Assembly (NCBI GenBank): GCA_037349315.1
Contig: JBAIAC010000040.1
Coordinates: 12,542,001-12,606,000, forward strand
Direction: 5' to 3'
Length of the DNA: 64,000 nt
Origin: Chelydra serpentina
Lineage: Eukaryota; Chordata; Testudines; Chelydridae
Shown here: positions 27,401 to 42,400 of the stretch, one piece after another
How the letters are laid out: each line of letters begins with the position of its first letter
How positions within the stretch are numbered: the stretch's first letter is position 1
Notes under the pieces: model-generated
What the model was told of the DNA's origin: nothing
Database searches by the model: none
The model's input: the letters and a program-made list of their open reading frames with translations, nothing else
Position numbers and translations under genes: made by a program

Positions 27401-30400
27401 GGGCAAATGTGAACTGAAAATATAGGACTACCCATGACCGAAAAGCTACCAGACACTTAGAAGTACTGGAAAACAAGTTTGTTTAGACAGCAGTGTCCAA
27501 TACGTTCGCAATTAGCCACATGTGGCTAATAGGCTATTGAATTGTGGCTAATGCATGTGGCTTTTTTATAATGTGGCTAATAAGAAAAATTCAAAACCAC
27601 AAGTGTGGCTAGCATTGAATTTCTATTGGACACCTCTGGTTTAGAAGGTGGGATTATGAAATGCCCAGTATCCAACTGTAAGGCAAATTCAGTTAACAGC
27701 ACCCCTCTCCCCATAAGCACGCCAGGGCGGGTGGCAGGAGGGAGAAATAATCCCTGTGCAGATCGCCTCTCCCCACCCACCTTTGATAACCTAACCAGCT
27801 TTGTGCAAAAGCTATCCAGCCAGAGGCAACATTACATTGCATATGTGAGCAGAAGTGACAAGGCTCATCTCCTGTCAAGATCAGACAACTTATTTCTGGC
27901 TCCACGCCCCTAATCTTAATCAACGTGAGAGTCAGGGGCAGACGTGCCAACTCTCGCGAATTCCTCACGACTGACAGGATTTGTAAGGAAAATTAAGCCC
28001 GACGTATGATCTCGCAAAAGAACTCAAATGTCAAATTTTTTAAAAAATAATCCTGGCCGAGCTCCTGCTGTTTGCCAGCCCTGGCGGCCGGGACTCCAGC
28101 AGTCAGGCAGCCTCAGGGCCCACAGCAGGAGCGCCAGTCACCCAGGGCTGAGAGGAGGAACCCCCAAGAGGCAGGGGCTGGTGCAGGGTGGCTGCAGTGC
28201 AATCACTTGATTGCTAGGACCCAGGAGGTGCTGGGATGCAGCTCAGTAATCACTGGGGTCACTCGGTCCCAGTGGAAGAAGGAAATGAATTGCACTCGCT
28301 GAAGTAACTCAGGGTCACTTGGGGATCTTGCAAGGATTGTGGACTCTCCAGAGCCCCACAGCTGCTGCTGGGGTCCTTAGAGCCCTGGTCCCTAGAGCCC
28401 TGAAGAGGTGTTTTATTCGATACCCCAAAGTTTAAAATTGAGCCCATGCATATATTTAGAAAAATGCTCTTTAAAGGACATGGGGCCTGGTTTCCAAAGA
28501 TGCCAAATACCTGCAGCCCCATGGATTTTAATGGGTCCATTTTACCAACACAGTAAATTGTACCATTGTATCCCACCATGTGTTAGGAACTTTCCAAAAA
28601 ACAGAGGACAATCCCCACCCTGATGGGTATTTCTGAAAACAAGGCCCTATCGCCGCTTAGGTGGGAGTAGGGTTTCTGAGTTAGATATTTCTGTATCGCT
28701 CTTCATACCATTGAAGTGTGCCACATTAAATAGGACTGACCAATCACCACTAATGTATGGACCGTTAGGCCTTTTGCCATTAGTCATAGAACATTACATC
28801 CAGTGCTTGATCAGAGATTAGCTAGGTCTGACATGCCCTAACATAGGGAAGAAATTCAGGACTGTCTATACAAGTCTCTCCGCATACACCAACATGGTAT
28901 TTCTTCACACTGATCTACATAAACTTTGCATTGTTCCTACCATGTTTGACTTCGATCTCTCATACTAGAAGTCACCTGCCCAAAGGCATAAAGGCTCATT
29001 TAGTAAACTCATGCGCATTCTCTTGGGATCAGAGTTGCTGAGGCGAGGCTTAATGTTCCTGTTTTCAAAAGGCACTCTTGCATTTCAGAGCGCGGACTAC
29101 TTTTTAAGAGTTAGAAATCTGCTTGGACCTCTCCTTCCCTATAGCAACTCCACCATTTGGCTACATGTGACAGGGCAGCCTGCATCAGGAGGGCCCTGAG
29201 TGTCGTGTTCTCTCTGCATCCGAGGACAAACGTCCTTACAGATGTGACAACACTCCTTCACGTGGGATTCCCAGAGGCACTGCAGGGTCACCAACAGGCA
29301 TAGGCTGTTGCATGTGGAGCAGGGCTTAAAACCCAGAGAAAGGAGCATGCCCCACCTGGGACCCTAAGTAACTGATCACTTAATGGCTACTTAATTACTA
29401 ACTAACAAACAATAGAACTATTCACAACTATATTTATATATAAGTATATTTTCATTCCATGCATCCGATGAAGTGGGTACTAACCCACGAAAGCTTATGC
29501 TGAAATAAATGTGTTAGTCTCTAAGGTGCTACAAGTTTTTCTTTCTTATTTTCATTTTATTCACAACTAGAAGCACAAGGCTGAGAAAGGATTCAGAGTC
29601 TTAGTCTTTAAGGTGCCACAAGTACTTCTGTTCTTAAGGCTGAGAAAGAAACCGCTGGTCCGCTAGCCAGCCACTTACAAAGCAAGGGACAGAGGTACTC
29701 TGACCACCACTGGTGGTCAGAAAGAACTGAGGGGGCTCAGGACTGGCAGTGCCTGATATACTGCGGCATGAGCGCAGCACTCTAGGGGGCGCCACAGCCA
29801 GCCCTACAGATACCGCTATGGCAAAAATCTCCAACAACCGCACACATGGGCCTGTGCACACCTAGAACGGAATCGACGTGAGAAAAACAGCCTGGTTTCT
29901 GCTCTTCTCACATCACCATCGATCAGATTCTGAAGGGCAAATTAAACCCTCATCCACACCTGTGCAACGTACGGCTTTCAAATCATGCTTTCAGTACGTT
30001 TGTACAGGTGTAAGTGACTGAAACCTGGCAAGACAGTTTTTACTGACACCCAAAAAAGGAACAGGATCAAGTGTGTGCTCTGTGTGTTGGACCTGCAAGG
30101 CTAAAAGAACAATGAGCTGATCTGTTTAGTGAGAAAGTGCCATTTTTACAATCACTTTAGGGCCGGATTCACAAAGGCCCTAACTACTCCCATCAAAATG
30201 AATGGGAAACTATTAATTACCTTCGCCATGCCTACCATTTACAGGTTAGAACAGTGTTCTTAAACTAAGACCAGGAAAAAAGTGCAGATCCATCTCCTCA
30301 ACAGATCCATCCTGAGCATCCAAGGGGAAATTTCAGACTAACATCCCTTTTTCCTGTATCTGCACTACACAACGAACTCTTACACGCAAGCAGATTCTGA

Positions 30401-33400
30401 TAAGCTCTCCTGACACTGACAGCAAACAAGGCTCAGCATGAGCGACAGCATTAGTTTTCGCCTCATTTCCCATGCTGTAAAACCACACTTCTATCAATGT
30501 ACTCTGGGAAAGCCTAGGAAGCTAAAGAAAATACAACTGGCAGGAACAGCCTGCGTCATCAAGTCCAGTCCCCTGCTATCTCAGGCAACCGTGTTACATA
30601 ATCCCTTTCAGAAATTTATCACGCTCCCATGCAAGCTATCCCATGCTGTCCCAGGTATCGAGAGTAGAGGATGTGGGAGCTGGTCCACATGGTGCAATGA
30701 GCTTTGAGGTCTTCCCACACAGAGATCCAGGTGGCAGGAGAACTGACAAACCCAGCTACACCTGGTAAGGTGGCGCTTTTCACATGGTAGAACCCAGATA
30801 CGAGGGATATTTATTTAAACCAACCAGTTCTGCCCACATGGATAGAAACTGGGGACTAGGTACTGGGAACAAGAGGGCTCAGTCTGCTATCAGCTGAACT
30901 CATTGCTGGCTCAGGGAGTACACATCTTACACCACTAGTATGCAGCTTCCAGGAAAACAAAGGCAGCATGAGTAGTACCCATTGTAAATCAATTTCACTG
31001 AGGGCATGGAAACAGTGAAAATGCCCCACCCCATAATTTTTTAATGTATTTTAAAGGAAAGTGTGTACAAAGTCTTCACATACAAAAGGTGACCTTAGTT
31101 CATTTCGAGACTACAATGACTTTTACAAGTAGCTTTGCAAATTCAGTACTTCGCCATTTACACCGTTGGGGACTTTAATAAATTATGATGTAGCTTGTGC
31201 TTAGAGCCCTATCATGACACCCACTCTGGCAAGACACAAGTCAGATCTTAATACTACTACAGGCTACTTAAAAATGAGAAAAAGTGGCTGTTTATGTTAA
31301 AATAGGTTCAAGACACAGAAGTGTCAGGTCTTTGCATTTCCCGTGAGTCACTGTTTACCTGAGCTGGTGTTTGTGGAGGTTTTAAGTTTCAACATGCAGT
31401 GACATTACAATGCTGAAGTCAGTCCTGCTTGCTAAAAGCGGCAGGCCAAAATTTTCAGAGGTGGCCAGGGAGTCTGGTGCCCAATTTGCAACGATGACAA
31501 GGGACTCTTTTTTCAGAAAATGCTGAGCACCCAACTCTGAAAAAGAAATCAAGCTCCTTTGCAGAATGGAGTTGGGCACCCAGAAACGGAGGCATCCAAA
31601 CATCACTGGTCACTCAGAAAAGGAAAGACTTTGGCGTTCAGGCCAAGTTTTACTTTAAGCCATCAAACCGTACAACACAAGGAAAGCAGCAAAGCTAAGG
31701 CTGAAAAATCCTCAAGGCAGCTCCTTCCCTACTCCTAAATGCCTGGTATAAGAAAGGGGGCAATTCAAGGCCAGAGCCCCAGTGTCAGCTTTTAACCTTA
31801 ACACAACATTTCATACTCCTACTTGGATTTTAAGACAGCCTCCCGGCTAATATTACTACAGCCCAAGACTATTAGTAACCCACCAATCCTCTTAGAAACT
31901 AGCTTTAAAACCACATTAGCAACTGTATTAGCCCTAGTAGCTTAAGTATTAGCTTTAAACAATAAAATGGAATGTTGTTTTGTTGAATGCAGTTGAGGGG
32001 TTTGTTGGCTGATAAGAAAAGACCTGCTAGGGGAGCACAGTAAGAGTCAGCTCTATCCAGAGATGAGAAATAAAGATAAACTGGAACTTATTTTATTCCT
32101 GATATCAGTTATTTGCCAGCTAGGATTATTTTTCCAGTTCTACATTAGCAGTGGTACTGAGGAGAGGGAGGGAGTATGGGGTACCTCAAGATTGACTCAT
32201 TCAAATTACACCAATGGGACCCTGAGTTTATTTTAAGGTTGGCAGGTGCAGTAACATGTATACACACCTCTCTAAGATCTAGGCAGACCTGCAAGACATC
32301 CCCAAACAGAAAACATAGATGCTGCCACAGCTTTTGAAACAATGCTTGCTGCTAAATGTCTCTCCCGCACAGCTGCTAAGCTTTTAAGTACATCTGGCAA
32401 TGATAAGAAGCAGAAGACCACAGAGAAGATACCAAGCTGAAGGAGAAAGCCCCAACAGTGCTGCCTTGTTCACCTACCTCCATCTTAGTTACTGTAGTGA
32501 TGCATGTGTTCATTGCACTTAAAACAGAGGACACCTATGATGAAGAGTTTGTTGTCCAAGAGACAACTAGGAAAAAGTAAAACATTCACAAGGGATGTCA
32601 ACTGGATGGGCTGGTTACTTTCCCTTATAGATTAGGCTTCCATGGAATTAAGGTTCCAACAGTCCAAGACCCTACTACTGTGGTTGCAGATCAAGAGAGC
32701 TTTTTGGGCCAGAATGACAGGGAGAGCATCTAAATCTCAGTAGGGTGACTGGAAAGGTCACTCAGTTAAACAAAACGATAACTCACTAAGATGGGGAGGG
32801 GGGGGGACATATGCCCATTATGGCTGCTGTAAAATATACAAAGCTCCCATGCCAAACAAAAGGTTTTCTACATGCTATTTTCATGTTCAAAACAGGTTAG
32901 GTCCTGGTGGAAGATGGCAATCTTTGGGAGGACCTGGCCTGTGATATTGCATGTGGGCGTGGATGTCTGAGCTAAAGCTTTCCCCGCCTAATACTCAACA
33001 CCCCTCACCTCCTTCTACAGTACTACGGGTTTGGACAGCTGCCACCTTAGTTTCAGCCTCCAGCAGTGATGTCACAATTCAGGCCCTTCAAAGATTGCCA
33101 AAATCCTGAAGGGCAGGGAGGGAAGGGAAGAGAGAGGCGCACAAGTCAAGACTTACTTTTCTAATATAAAAAGCAGAAAAATAACTTGAGTTTTTTTAAG
33201 TTGCTTTTGTACATCATAAAGAGAGCAAGTATTTGCTTTACAGCACATCTTAATAGGATAAGAGATTGTCTTCTCTGGTTTGAGAACTCAGCTATCTCAC
33301 ACATACATATCACCCAGCATGCCACTGAGGTGCAGCCGTCTCTAGAGGAGAAGGTGGCAGCTGTTTAACCTAGAACACTACCCAATATAGTTTTAGGACA

Positions 33401-36400
33401 GGAAGAGGAATAATTTGTAAATTCCTGGGGCTAGGCAGGAAGCTAGGCAAACAAAGGTCCAAGTTGATTAGGAAGGCGGTAGTAGAGTACATGTGGTTTT
33501 CAATATTAACTGACATCTCACTCTCCCCTCCACACGTTTATCTATCAAACAGAAAGATGCTCTCCAGGACTTAGATACCAACTGGAATTTGACTAAGACA
33601 AAAAAAGAGAGTTAGCTTCCCTACTCCTGTGAAAACCCATGTCATCTCTAGTGACTATACATCAGGACCCCATTTCATCCAAGAGATGGGACCTCAGGCT
33701 GTGCACCTGAACACTACAGCAGGCCACTGGCTCAATACTAACTCAGAAGACTGCATCCTGTTGCATCACTACCACTTCCTTCAGTATACTGGGTTCTCTT
33801 TGAAGGTGTCTCATAAGAGCTCTGACCCAGGCCATCCTTACTTAGCTTGTGAGATCTGAAGCCAAGTGATCTTAGTATTTTGAATGAGACATTTTGAAAA
33901 AGCATGTAATGTAATAAGACCCACAATTTTTAAAGGTCAGACATGAACTGTTAGGCTATCACTAAAAAGGCAGTTTTCCTTAGAGTTGCAATAAGGAAGC
34001 GTATGATACTGTGACTCCTATGTAGGTTCTCTTAAAATAGTTGTTCTTCAGATAGGAACCTTTGTTGGCGTTTTACATAAAGTCTTAGAAAAGCGTTTCT
34101 TTTGGTACCTCAGAGATCTTAACATTAAAAGTGTAGCCACTACAATGGAAGAGACACTCCCTTTGTACTCATTTTGAAGACCAATATAAGCTGAAAGGAA
34201 TAGCCTGAGAAATAATTTAAAAGGCTATTAAAAGTGTGTGTGTGGGGAGGGGGGGTGAATGAAGAGAAAGGAATAAAACATGTAGACAAAGTGACCCCAC
34301 TGTGGTGAATCACATACATATTAATAGATCAAACCCAGGAAGACAAGTGATTTGAAATTAAACATTTTGCTATACCACAAGTATTTCTCCCTAAAATTTT
34401 CAATTTAAGTTGTGTGTTTTGGAAGTAGTAATACAACAAGACAAGAAATTGCAATGTATACCTCTTCTTGTGGTCCTTAATAGTTAAGCCTCCCAGTGAA
34501 GCCAAAGGGAATAGACTCATGTTGGGACAGCAGGATTGGGACCCTAATGCTTGCAGCTCATCCTTGATGCCTACACTTCAGGGAGGCGGGAACCCTGGCA
34601 TTAATTAAATTTGGAATTCCTTGGCTTTTGGAGGCATGTCCCCCGACCTTACCTTAAAAAAAATAAATTTATATCTATACATCTAAAGCAGGCCTGCACA
34701 ACATGCGGCCCGGGGACCGCATGCGGCCCGCGTGGGCTCATTGTATGGCCCGCGCGGGGGGGGGGGGGGGGGGGGAGGAGTAAGTGTGCTCACTGTGCGG
34801 CCCAAAATCTGGGACTGTGTCCGTTGGTCCTTTTTGCTGCTTGTCTCTGGGCTGGGGGTTGTCCCAATGCTGCAAAGAGGGTGTTCCCAAAGGAAGGTGC
34901 TTGCTTCTAACCCCCGAGGCCGTCAGTATGTCTGCTCTTCTCTAGTCAGCCCATTTGACAAGTTTGATCGTCCTTGGTCTGGTTTCCATTCCCTCTCCAA
35001 GGGTTGCAGCTGTCTGGAGGTGCCTGCCTTCCACACCTTCCTCATTCACACCTCATTCATTCAACAGGGCAATTGAATACAAAGTGGGGGCGGGCGGTGC
35101 TGGGGAGGGGGGCTGTTTCCGTGGGGCGCGGGGGGGGGGGGGTGTTTCGGCCCTCAGCTGTTTTCTTTGGAGTAATATGGCCCTTGCCGCTTTACGAGTT
35201 GTGCAGGCCTGATCTAAAGCATACTTAAAGCATGTTTCAAGTAGGGTGACCAGATAGCCAGTGTGAAAATTGGGATGGGGGGCCCCCCCCTCCATGGGTA
35301 ATAGGTGCTTATATAAGACAAAGCCCTGAAAATCAGAACTGTCCCTATAAAATCTGGACATTTGGTCACCCTAGTTTCAAGTAAACAATAGATACACCCT
35401 GCTTGTTCCTCCCAACATGGCTTAATCCATCCTATTAGTAAGAAATATTGATCATATGTTGGCACAACATTTTACTGACTCTTAAAAACTAGCATTAGCA
35501 AAGCCTTTAACGAGGGCTTAATTCTGCTCTTGGAGGTAATGGAGTTTTGCCATTGACTTTAAAGGAAGCAGGATCAGGCCCTAAATTGGAAAGGAAGGAG
35601 ACAGTAACTGTTTAACATATCAACACTATGTGTTAAGTAACTTATTACCTAAACACACCCCTACTTGGAAGGCATTTAAAAGGATAAAAAGTATTTCAAT
35701 TAAGCAGAGATCTCTGACTCAGGCAGGGAAAGGCTCCACCTGTGGGACACTACACTGCTAAAAATAGCAGTGTAGATATGGGAGTCACTGCTTGGGCAGG
35801 AAGAAAGCTGTGTAGGAGATATACCATAGGGTTCTAGCGTGTCTGTACTCTACTCAGCGAGGCAGGGCCTCACCGTCTGCGCTGCTATTCATACCTGTGG
35901 CTAGCTGGGTGTGCAGTGTCTGTCCTCCACACACCGCCACAAGTATAGACACCCCTTATGTACAGAGCATTTGGGACCCTTCTGGATGAGAAGAGTTCTA
36001 GACAATCATAAAACTTATGTATGAGATTTTAATTCATGATGTTGGGCACTTTGCCATGTGCAGCAAATGAACTGCTTTAAGAGTTAATCCAGAATGAGCC
36101 TTCTCTTCAAAGAAGTTAAACTTGCCAAGTCTAGATTTATTTTATCCTTGTACAGTCTAGTGGGAAGTTATTTCATCCCAGAGAGTTTAAGACACTCAAT
36201 TTAGCAGAATTTACCATCAATGCACAACACCCAAATAATGGGCTTTTAGGGAGGCATTAAGCAGAGCTGGGTAGGACGGAATTAATCTAGCCACAGGCAG
36301 GCAATGGAGCTGTAATGAAGAGCCTCCAGGGCCAGTACTCAAGCCTGAAGGCTAGAAACATGCTGCAATCCCTCCACATCCCCTATACTAAGTTTCGCAG

Positions 36401-39400
36401 CTTCTGAAAACATGTCTGTAGTCCCTCTTCTGAATTTCTCCCCCCACCCTTCCAATGCCACCCCTCAGCAATGGTTTTTTGCTACTAACATGAATCTCAC
36501 TTTGGCAGCATATAGAGGAGATTCAACACACCCCACCACAGGTGAGCCCTCTGGATCCAGATGAACATTTAACACCGTTTGCACCACTTCGGCATACAGT
36601 TTAGAGAACATCTGCTTGCAGAGATGTTCTGTGGTAAAAAAAGATATCACAACTTTAGAATATAAAACAAGGTATGTTGCTAGTTTCCCTCTCTCCATGA
36701 AGTACTGTCTACAAACTAGTGTCTGCAGACTTCCTTCTGGGCATACCAGCAGTTCTGAAACTTCATTTCAGAACTGCTGGTGCTCAAAGTCAACACAAAT
36801 TTGCTCAGTCTATTCCACAATTAAAAGCAATCAGACACTACAAAGATTATCTGAAACAGGAACTGGACTATTATGCGACTTAGGCGGATTTCCAAATGCC
36901 TTCGGTTACTGTTACTTGTAGTGATTTGACTGTTTGCTGGGGTGAATAATCAGTAGCATGCGGAAAGTCTGAACTTCATTCATACATGACCTGCACATGT
37001 TAAATATACCATGCCCTAAATAAGAGGTGGAACGGGAACCATATAGATGCAACTGCTAAAATCTGAACTTTCCTCCACCCATTAGTTTCACTCAACACTT
37101 GGTTTCAGATTTAAAAGTTGTTTTCTCTCAGTTATAAACCTGACACCAGCAGGATAAAATCTCAGGCAATCTTTAATCAGGCAAAGCTCCACTGCTTTGG
37201 CAGACATTTCACCCTAGTAAGGGCCTCAGGACTTCATCCTGTATTATTTAATAAGTGTCCTTCCCTTTCACCTAGTCAGAGGCGGATAAATCAGTTGAAG
37301 GTCCAGTTATCTGATCTCTATAGCACAGTATATGTTCCACTTAGGTCTCTGCGGAATGGATTTCATCTACTTCCATTTGTAGATTTTGGTAGTACCATTA
37401 GTGTGACTAAATAATGATGCACAATCTTTCATCTTTGAAGATCTGGGTTTGAGTTCTCACTTACGTCGTAAGCAAGAGTGAGTTTCATTAGAGTTTTCTC
37501 CCCAAGATCAACATACAATTTAGCATAGCTGACAGATACTATTCAAGAGACCTCTATGGGTGAGGAGTGAGGGCAGTGGTGGCGTAACAGTATATCAAGG
37601 GTTAAGATGTGCTCCACTGCCCACCAGCATGCACAAGTGAGAACCTGAACCCAGATCTTCAAAGATGTAAGGACTGCGCATCTTCATTTTTGCAAGTACC
37701 ATTAGTGAGACATATGATGTGAAGACAGATAGAGGAGATCCATGCCCCAAAGATCTATGCTATATTTCAGACATACTACACAGAACAGAAAACTGAATTC
37801 AAAAATCACCAATGAGGTGCGTAGATAGAGCTGGACAGGAGAAGCTTGCATAACGCTTGCCTACGCTTTGCTTGAATTTAGCCAATATCGTCTGTTCTTC
37901 ATGAGACAAAAAAGATACAAAATAAAAACATACGATAGCAGAGAGTTCAATTAGAGTATTAATCTGCTCAATTTGCTGCAGAGACATTATACATTATTAA
38001 CAGGATCACCAGTTGGCTGTGTACATCTTGCTCACTTTTGACTTCCACAGAGGGCTTATTAAGTTGTGAAACAGACCTCAGAGTAAAGTTATGAATAAAT
38101 CATTTACTTTTTCCTCTAGCGATGGAAAACTTGAGGCTAAACCAGCTTCCATCCCTCCAGAAGGATATTTCACAGCAATATAAATGCACCAGCACAAGGG
38201 TCTTTTCTTTGGTGTGCTCCTCCTATGTGTGTGTTTCTGGAGCCCCAAACAACTCACTTCGTTTGCTTCAGGGATATTTCCCCTCCAGCCCTGCCCAAAA
38301 GTTTACTCACCAACAACTCTGTCTCCTATTTTCACTCCCATTTTCCTCATGGCTGAAGCATACAAAGCAACATCTTGTCTTAGCTCTTCAAAAGTGACTT
38401 TCAAGATTTCTTCTTTGCCTTCCTCTGAAGAAAAAAGGTTTACAACAGAAATCAATTAGAAATGGTACATCGCAATCTAAGAATCAGAGTCCACTGCAAA
38501 GGATTCATCCTGGGGGGAAAGAAAAAGACGAGGATGCTATTTTGAGGAAAAAGCTCTCAGACAATTGTTAATACTGGCCCTTTAATAATATTCTTGTCCT
38601 GTGCAAAGCCTGTCTTTATAATGAGACCACTGTGTTAGTGGATGGGATTCACGCCCTACAGGGCAGGACTGTATATCTGTTCCTGAAAATGTAAGTTGCT
38701 GATTGTAGATAGGCAAAAGTCAGAGCATTTATTTAAAACATGGATTGCTTTCCACCATACCTTTCTGATCTGGGGGGGGGTGGGTACGGGGGGGAGGAGG
38801 GGAAGACTGCTGCTCAGTTTTCTAATTAGAGCTTAAAAAAAACCCCAAAACAATCAGTCGTTTGTTAAGGTGAAATTTGATTTAAATTTGCCATCACTTG
38901 GTGACTACAGAAAATGTATGAGCCTGTTATTTATGTCTCAGTTAGGGTCTACTCTAGGACTCCTAGCATTCTAGGATCTCCAAGATATGTCAAGAAGAAA
39001 ATTCTGCAGTGTCTCCAGTGCAAATATACTCATCTTGGCCAGGTTCACCACAAGAGAGAACTATCGGGAGTTTTAATTTTTGTACTCAAGACTAGATGGT
39101 ACACAAGGCCTTAATAAATTGGCTAAATAAAGTAAGTGAATGTCTAAGAGTTATGAAATATAACGGTCTTCTCTTGGGCCCCCAGTCTGTCTCCCACTGA
39201 CTAATGGGCCTGCCCTCTCTCCAAGGTCCAGAATTCCATATACACAAGTACAGGAACATCGCAAGTAAATTGCACTAGTGATGCTCTATCTTATAGCATG
39301 TATCCTAGCACACTGGCTAGGGTCAACGCAGCTCCTTTAGCAGAGTATAATATTTGCTCTTCCTCCTCTGCAAGTTTAGCCGCCCATGGAGTGGGTGGTA

Positions 39401-42400
39401 GGCCTCAAACATTCATAACCAATTGTGTGAAATATTACAAGAGCCGAGATGCAATCCAAATTAAAGGTCTGCATGGAAGGGGGTAGAGGTTTATAAAAGT
39501 TGCATTTAATCTTCTGCCCGAGACACTCACATCCTTTCTACAAGATCTCCACCAACAGATTCTCTAAGCTCCGTTCTGACCCAGCAGTAAGGAGTCCACA
39601 AATATACTGAAATAAGACTACTTAAGAGATTAAATGCAGAAAAGGGCCTGGAATAAAGATGCAATTCAGTACTCTCTGCAGAAGGAGTACTAATACTTAC
39701 TGCATTCATGCACTCATACAGTACTTGCCCATGCTGAATCAATAGTGCAGATTTAGGACTATGTATTAGAAAATATCCTGTCAACCAGGAAACATTGTTT
39801 CCTCCTGCTGATGTTGTCTCACATGGTCAAGCTAAACAAAGAGTTAGTTTAGTTTCTAAAATTCTTTTAGTTCTATTTACCTCATTTTACTTTTAAAATA
39901 TGCCTTGAGACAATGAAAGTCAATTAAGCCAGTTTCACAGATTTAACCACTTTCACTAACTGTTTTGCCTTGCAGCCATTGCAGAGGGCTTGTTTAAAAA
40001 TAACTAACTGCATTTTCTCTTTTAAATACACAGAAAATGTTTCTAAAATGTTTCTAAAAATAAAAAAATCTAAGTGATGAGTCGATCTTTCAAGGTTGAA
40101 GCTAAATAAGCCTCGTTTGTAGGACACTAACAGCTCACTTCTTGTTGCAGCTGAACCAGGTTACGGATTTTCCCACTCATGCTCTCTCAACTCAGTAATG
40201 ATTTTATACAGATGTTCAGAGTTTCATTTTGATTAATCCAAGAAACAATATGCATCTGTTTATACTTTTCCTTCTTCATTAGGGTAACCTACTGAAGATA
40301 GCTCTCCTGTGTTTTTATTTATGTATCTAAGGAGGGGAGTGGGAGAGGAGGATTAAAAAAACCTCTTAACTGTTCTCCATATTCGAGAAAAAGAACCCCA
40401 CATAGATGCCTAAAATTTTACATCATATTTCGTCTAACCTGGAGTGTTCAGGCTGTAAGTCATAGGTCTTTGATTATTATTAAGCAATTAAAAGTGGCAT
40501 TTGTCTCGGCCAGTCCTCACTAGAAGGATTAGGCCTGGCTAAAGCTACATGGAGAGCTCAGAATACAACTGAGTAAGGAGCCACCACACACCTTAAATTA
40601 GATTCTCTCCTTCCAAGGTGTGTAACAAAAATCCTTAGGGTAGGAGATAAACAAAAAAGTTACCAAAAAAAATCTGATATACATAAGGTACTGGGAAGGT
40701 TTAGATTTTTGAAAGGAAACAAGTAAGTGAACTGGACTGTTCAGGTTGTTCTGTATATATCTTTGAGATCTGCCCATTTATGCATATGAAAAAAGAAGTT
40801 CCATGACAAATTTAAAGCTTAATCTTAATCTTGGTACATGCAAGCAGGTTTGAGTGATTTAAATCAGGATTCAAATTATTTTGATTTAAATCATCAATTT
40901 TAATCTTGGTTTTGCATTTGTACTTTTTAGTTATTTTCCTAAAAAAAAGTTGACTCATCGGTTGGCAACCATTAAAGCTCCTTGCTCTGAAACCAGATAT
41001 AGCCTTTACACTAAATGTGGTGCCTCTTTTTGCTCAACAGGAGCTATACTGCATCCATATACATTTATTTAAACACTTACATAGCATATCTTACACTTTT
41101 TCAGATTCTTAAGGGTGCAAGTTACGTTAGGAAACGATAAATGGTGGCACAGAAGTTACCACAGCTTGCGTATTTGCAGTAGCAGCCCCAGAGCAGTTCC
41201 ACCACTGCACTTCTGGGTGGAAGCAGCGGCCACAATGAGACAATATCATAAAAAAGGCTGCAGACAGGAGAGACCACACACACACACACAAATCTGCTAA
41301 TGTGCAATCAAGATCATGTAAGTAAGTGCCAGAATCTCTTTCTTTTCTGGATACGCCTCTTCAGACTCAATGCAAATAATGTTCGGATTCCACTTCAGTT
41401 CATACAATTCTCTTCCATGTGTATTCGGGACTTGAAGACTGAAAGCAGCAAGTTAGCAAGTGTTTGTAGAGCATTTTTTTAAAAGCACAACTAAACCTCA
41501 AGTGTATGAGCAGTGCAATAAACATCCATTAATAGAGGAATCCATCCCTCATCCTAAAACCTTGATTGTCCTGAAATTTATCCTATTACAACGGGGAAAG
41601 TTTACTGGAACTGAAGTTTGATGTTACTGCACAGTGAAGTTTGGAGTTCGCCCCACTCCCATGTGACCCTTTCTTCCTGTAATATCAAAAAAGGATTTTA
41701 AACCCCCCAAATCTCGGACCATATCTAAGGTAACAAAGTAGGGCTGACCATCAGAAAGACCCCATTTTAAAACAAGTGTTTATCATGGAAATTCCAATGA
41801 TGTTATAAGGCAGACAATTAAATGAAAGGCTTGGTGATGGTGCTAAACAAGACACAGCATAACCCCAACTAACCCTGCTCAACTTCTCCAGTCAACAGGG
41901 AATTTTCCAGAATTGGCTGTTTGCCTGCACAGACCATCTTCTCACTGTCCTCAGAGATAGGGGACCTGGGCAGATGCTTCTAAACTGGCTGATTTGCTGT
42001 CCACCTCCCACTTCAACCAAAACCTACTTTATCTCAAGGTTTATCAGGAGACAATGGGGCACATGCAAAAAAGCACTGCCCATTTTAGTTGGGCAAACTC
42101 GCTATCTCACAAGTGAAGAACACAGGGCTACTGGCTAATGGAAGTCACAACTAAATACTTACTTGCCGCATAGAGAGCAATTTTGTCATTTTCCTTATGC
42201 TTCAGAAGGTTTTCTGCATAGTTGAGCCGACTGCCTTTAAACCACTCTGGAACATCTGCAATTCCCTTAGATGGGTCAACTACCTGCAGGAATAGTATCA
42301 GACATCCTTGGAAAATAGGAAAACCTGCAGCTCTTCATCTTCAGAGGACTTTACAGACATTAGCTAGAGAAGTTTAACAACCAAGTACCATTATCCAGTT

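Larger units (their letters stand above)
27006..38310 (-). other. AACS intron 4
   Basis: At 11.3 kb, the largest intron and the richest in inserts. It holds hAT-type elements (27488-27638, 34689-35211, 35242-35373), retroposon copies (29453-29545, 29590-29635), a CR1-like fragment (about 30535-30620), a perfect hairpin (36745-36781) and a long inverted-repeat element (37391-37707). About 27930-28230 is a GC-rich unclassified repeat, and 31440-31600 contains another (CAAAATTTTCAGAGGTG... TGCTGAGCACCCAA). No nested gene seen. Confidence 0.7.

Noticed and set aside
36745..36781. MicroRNA precursor
   Set aside because: The stem is only 16 bp with a five-base loop and does not extend; pre-miRNAs need about 30 paired bases.
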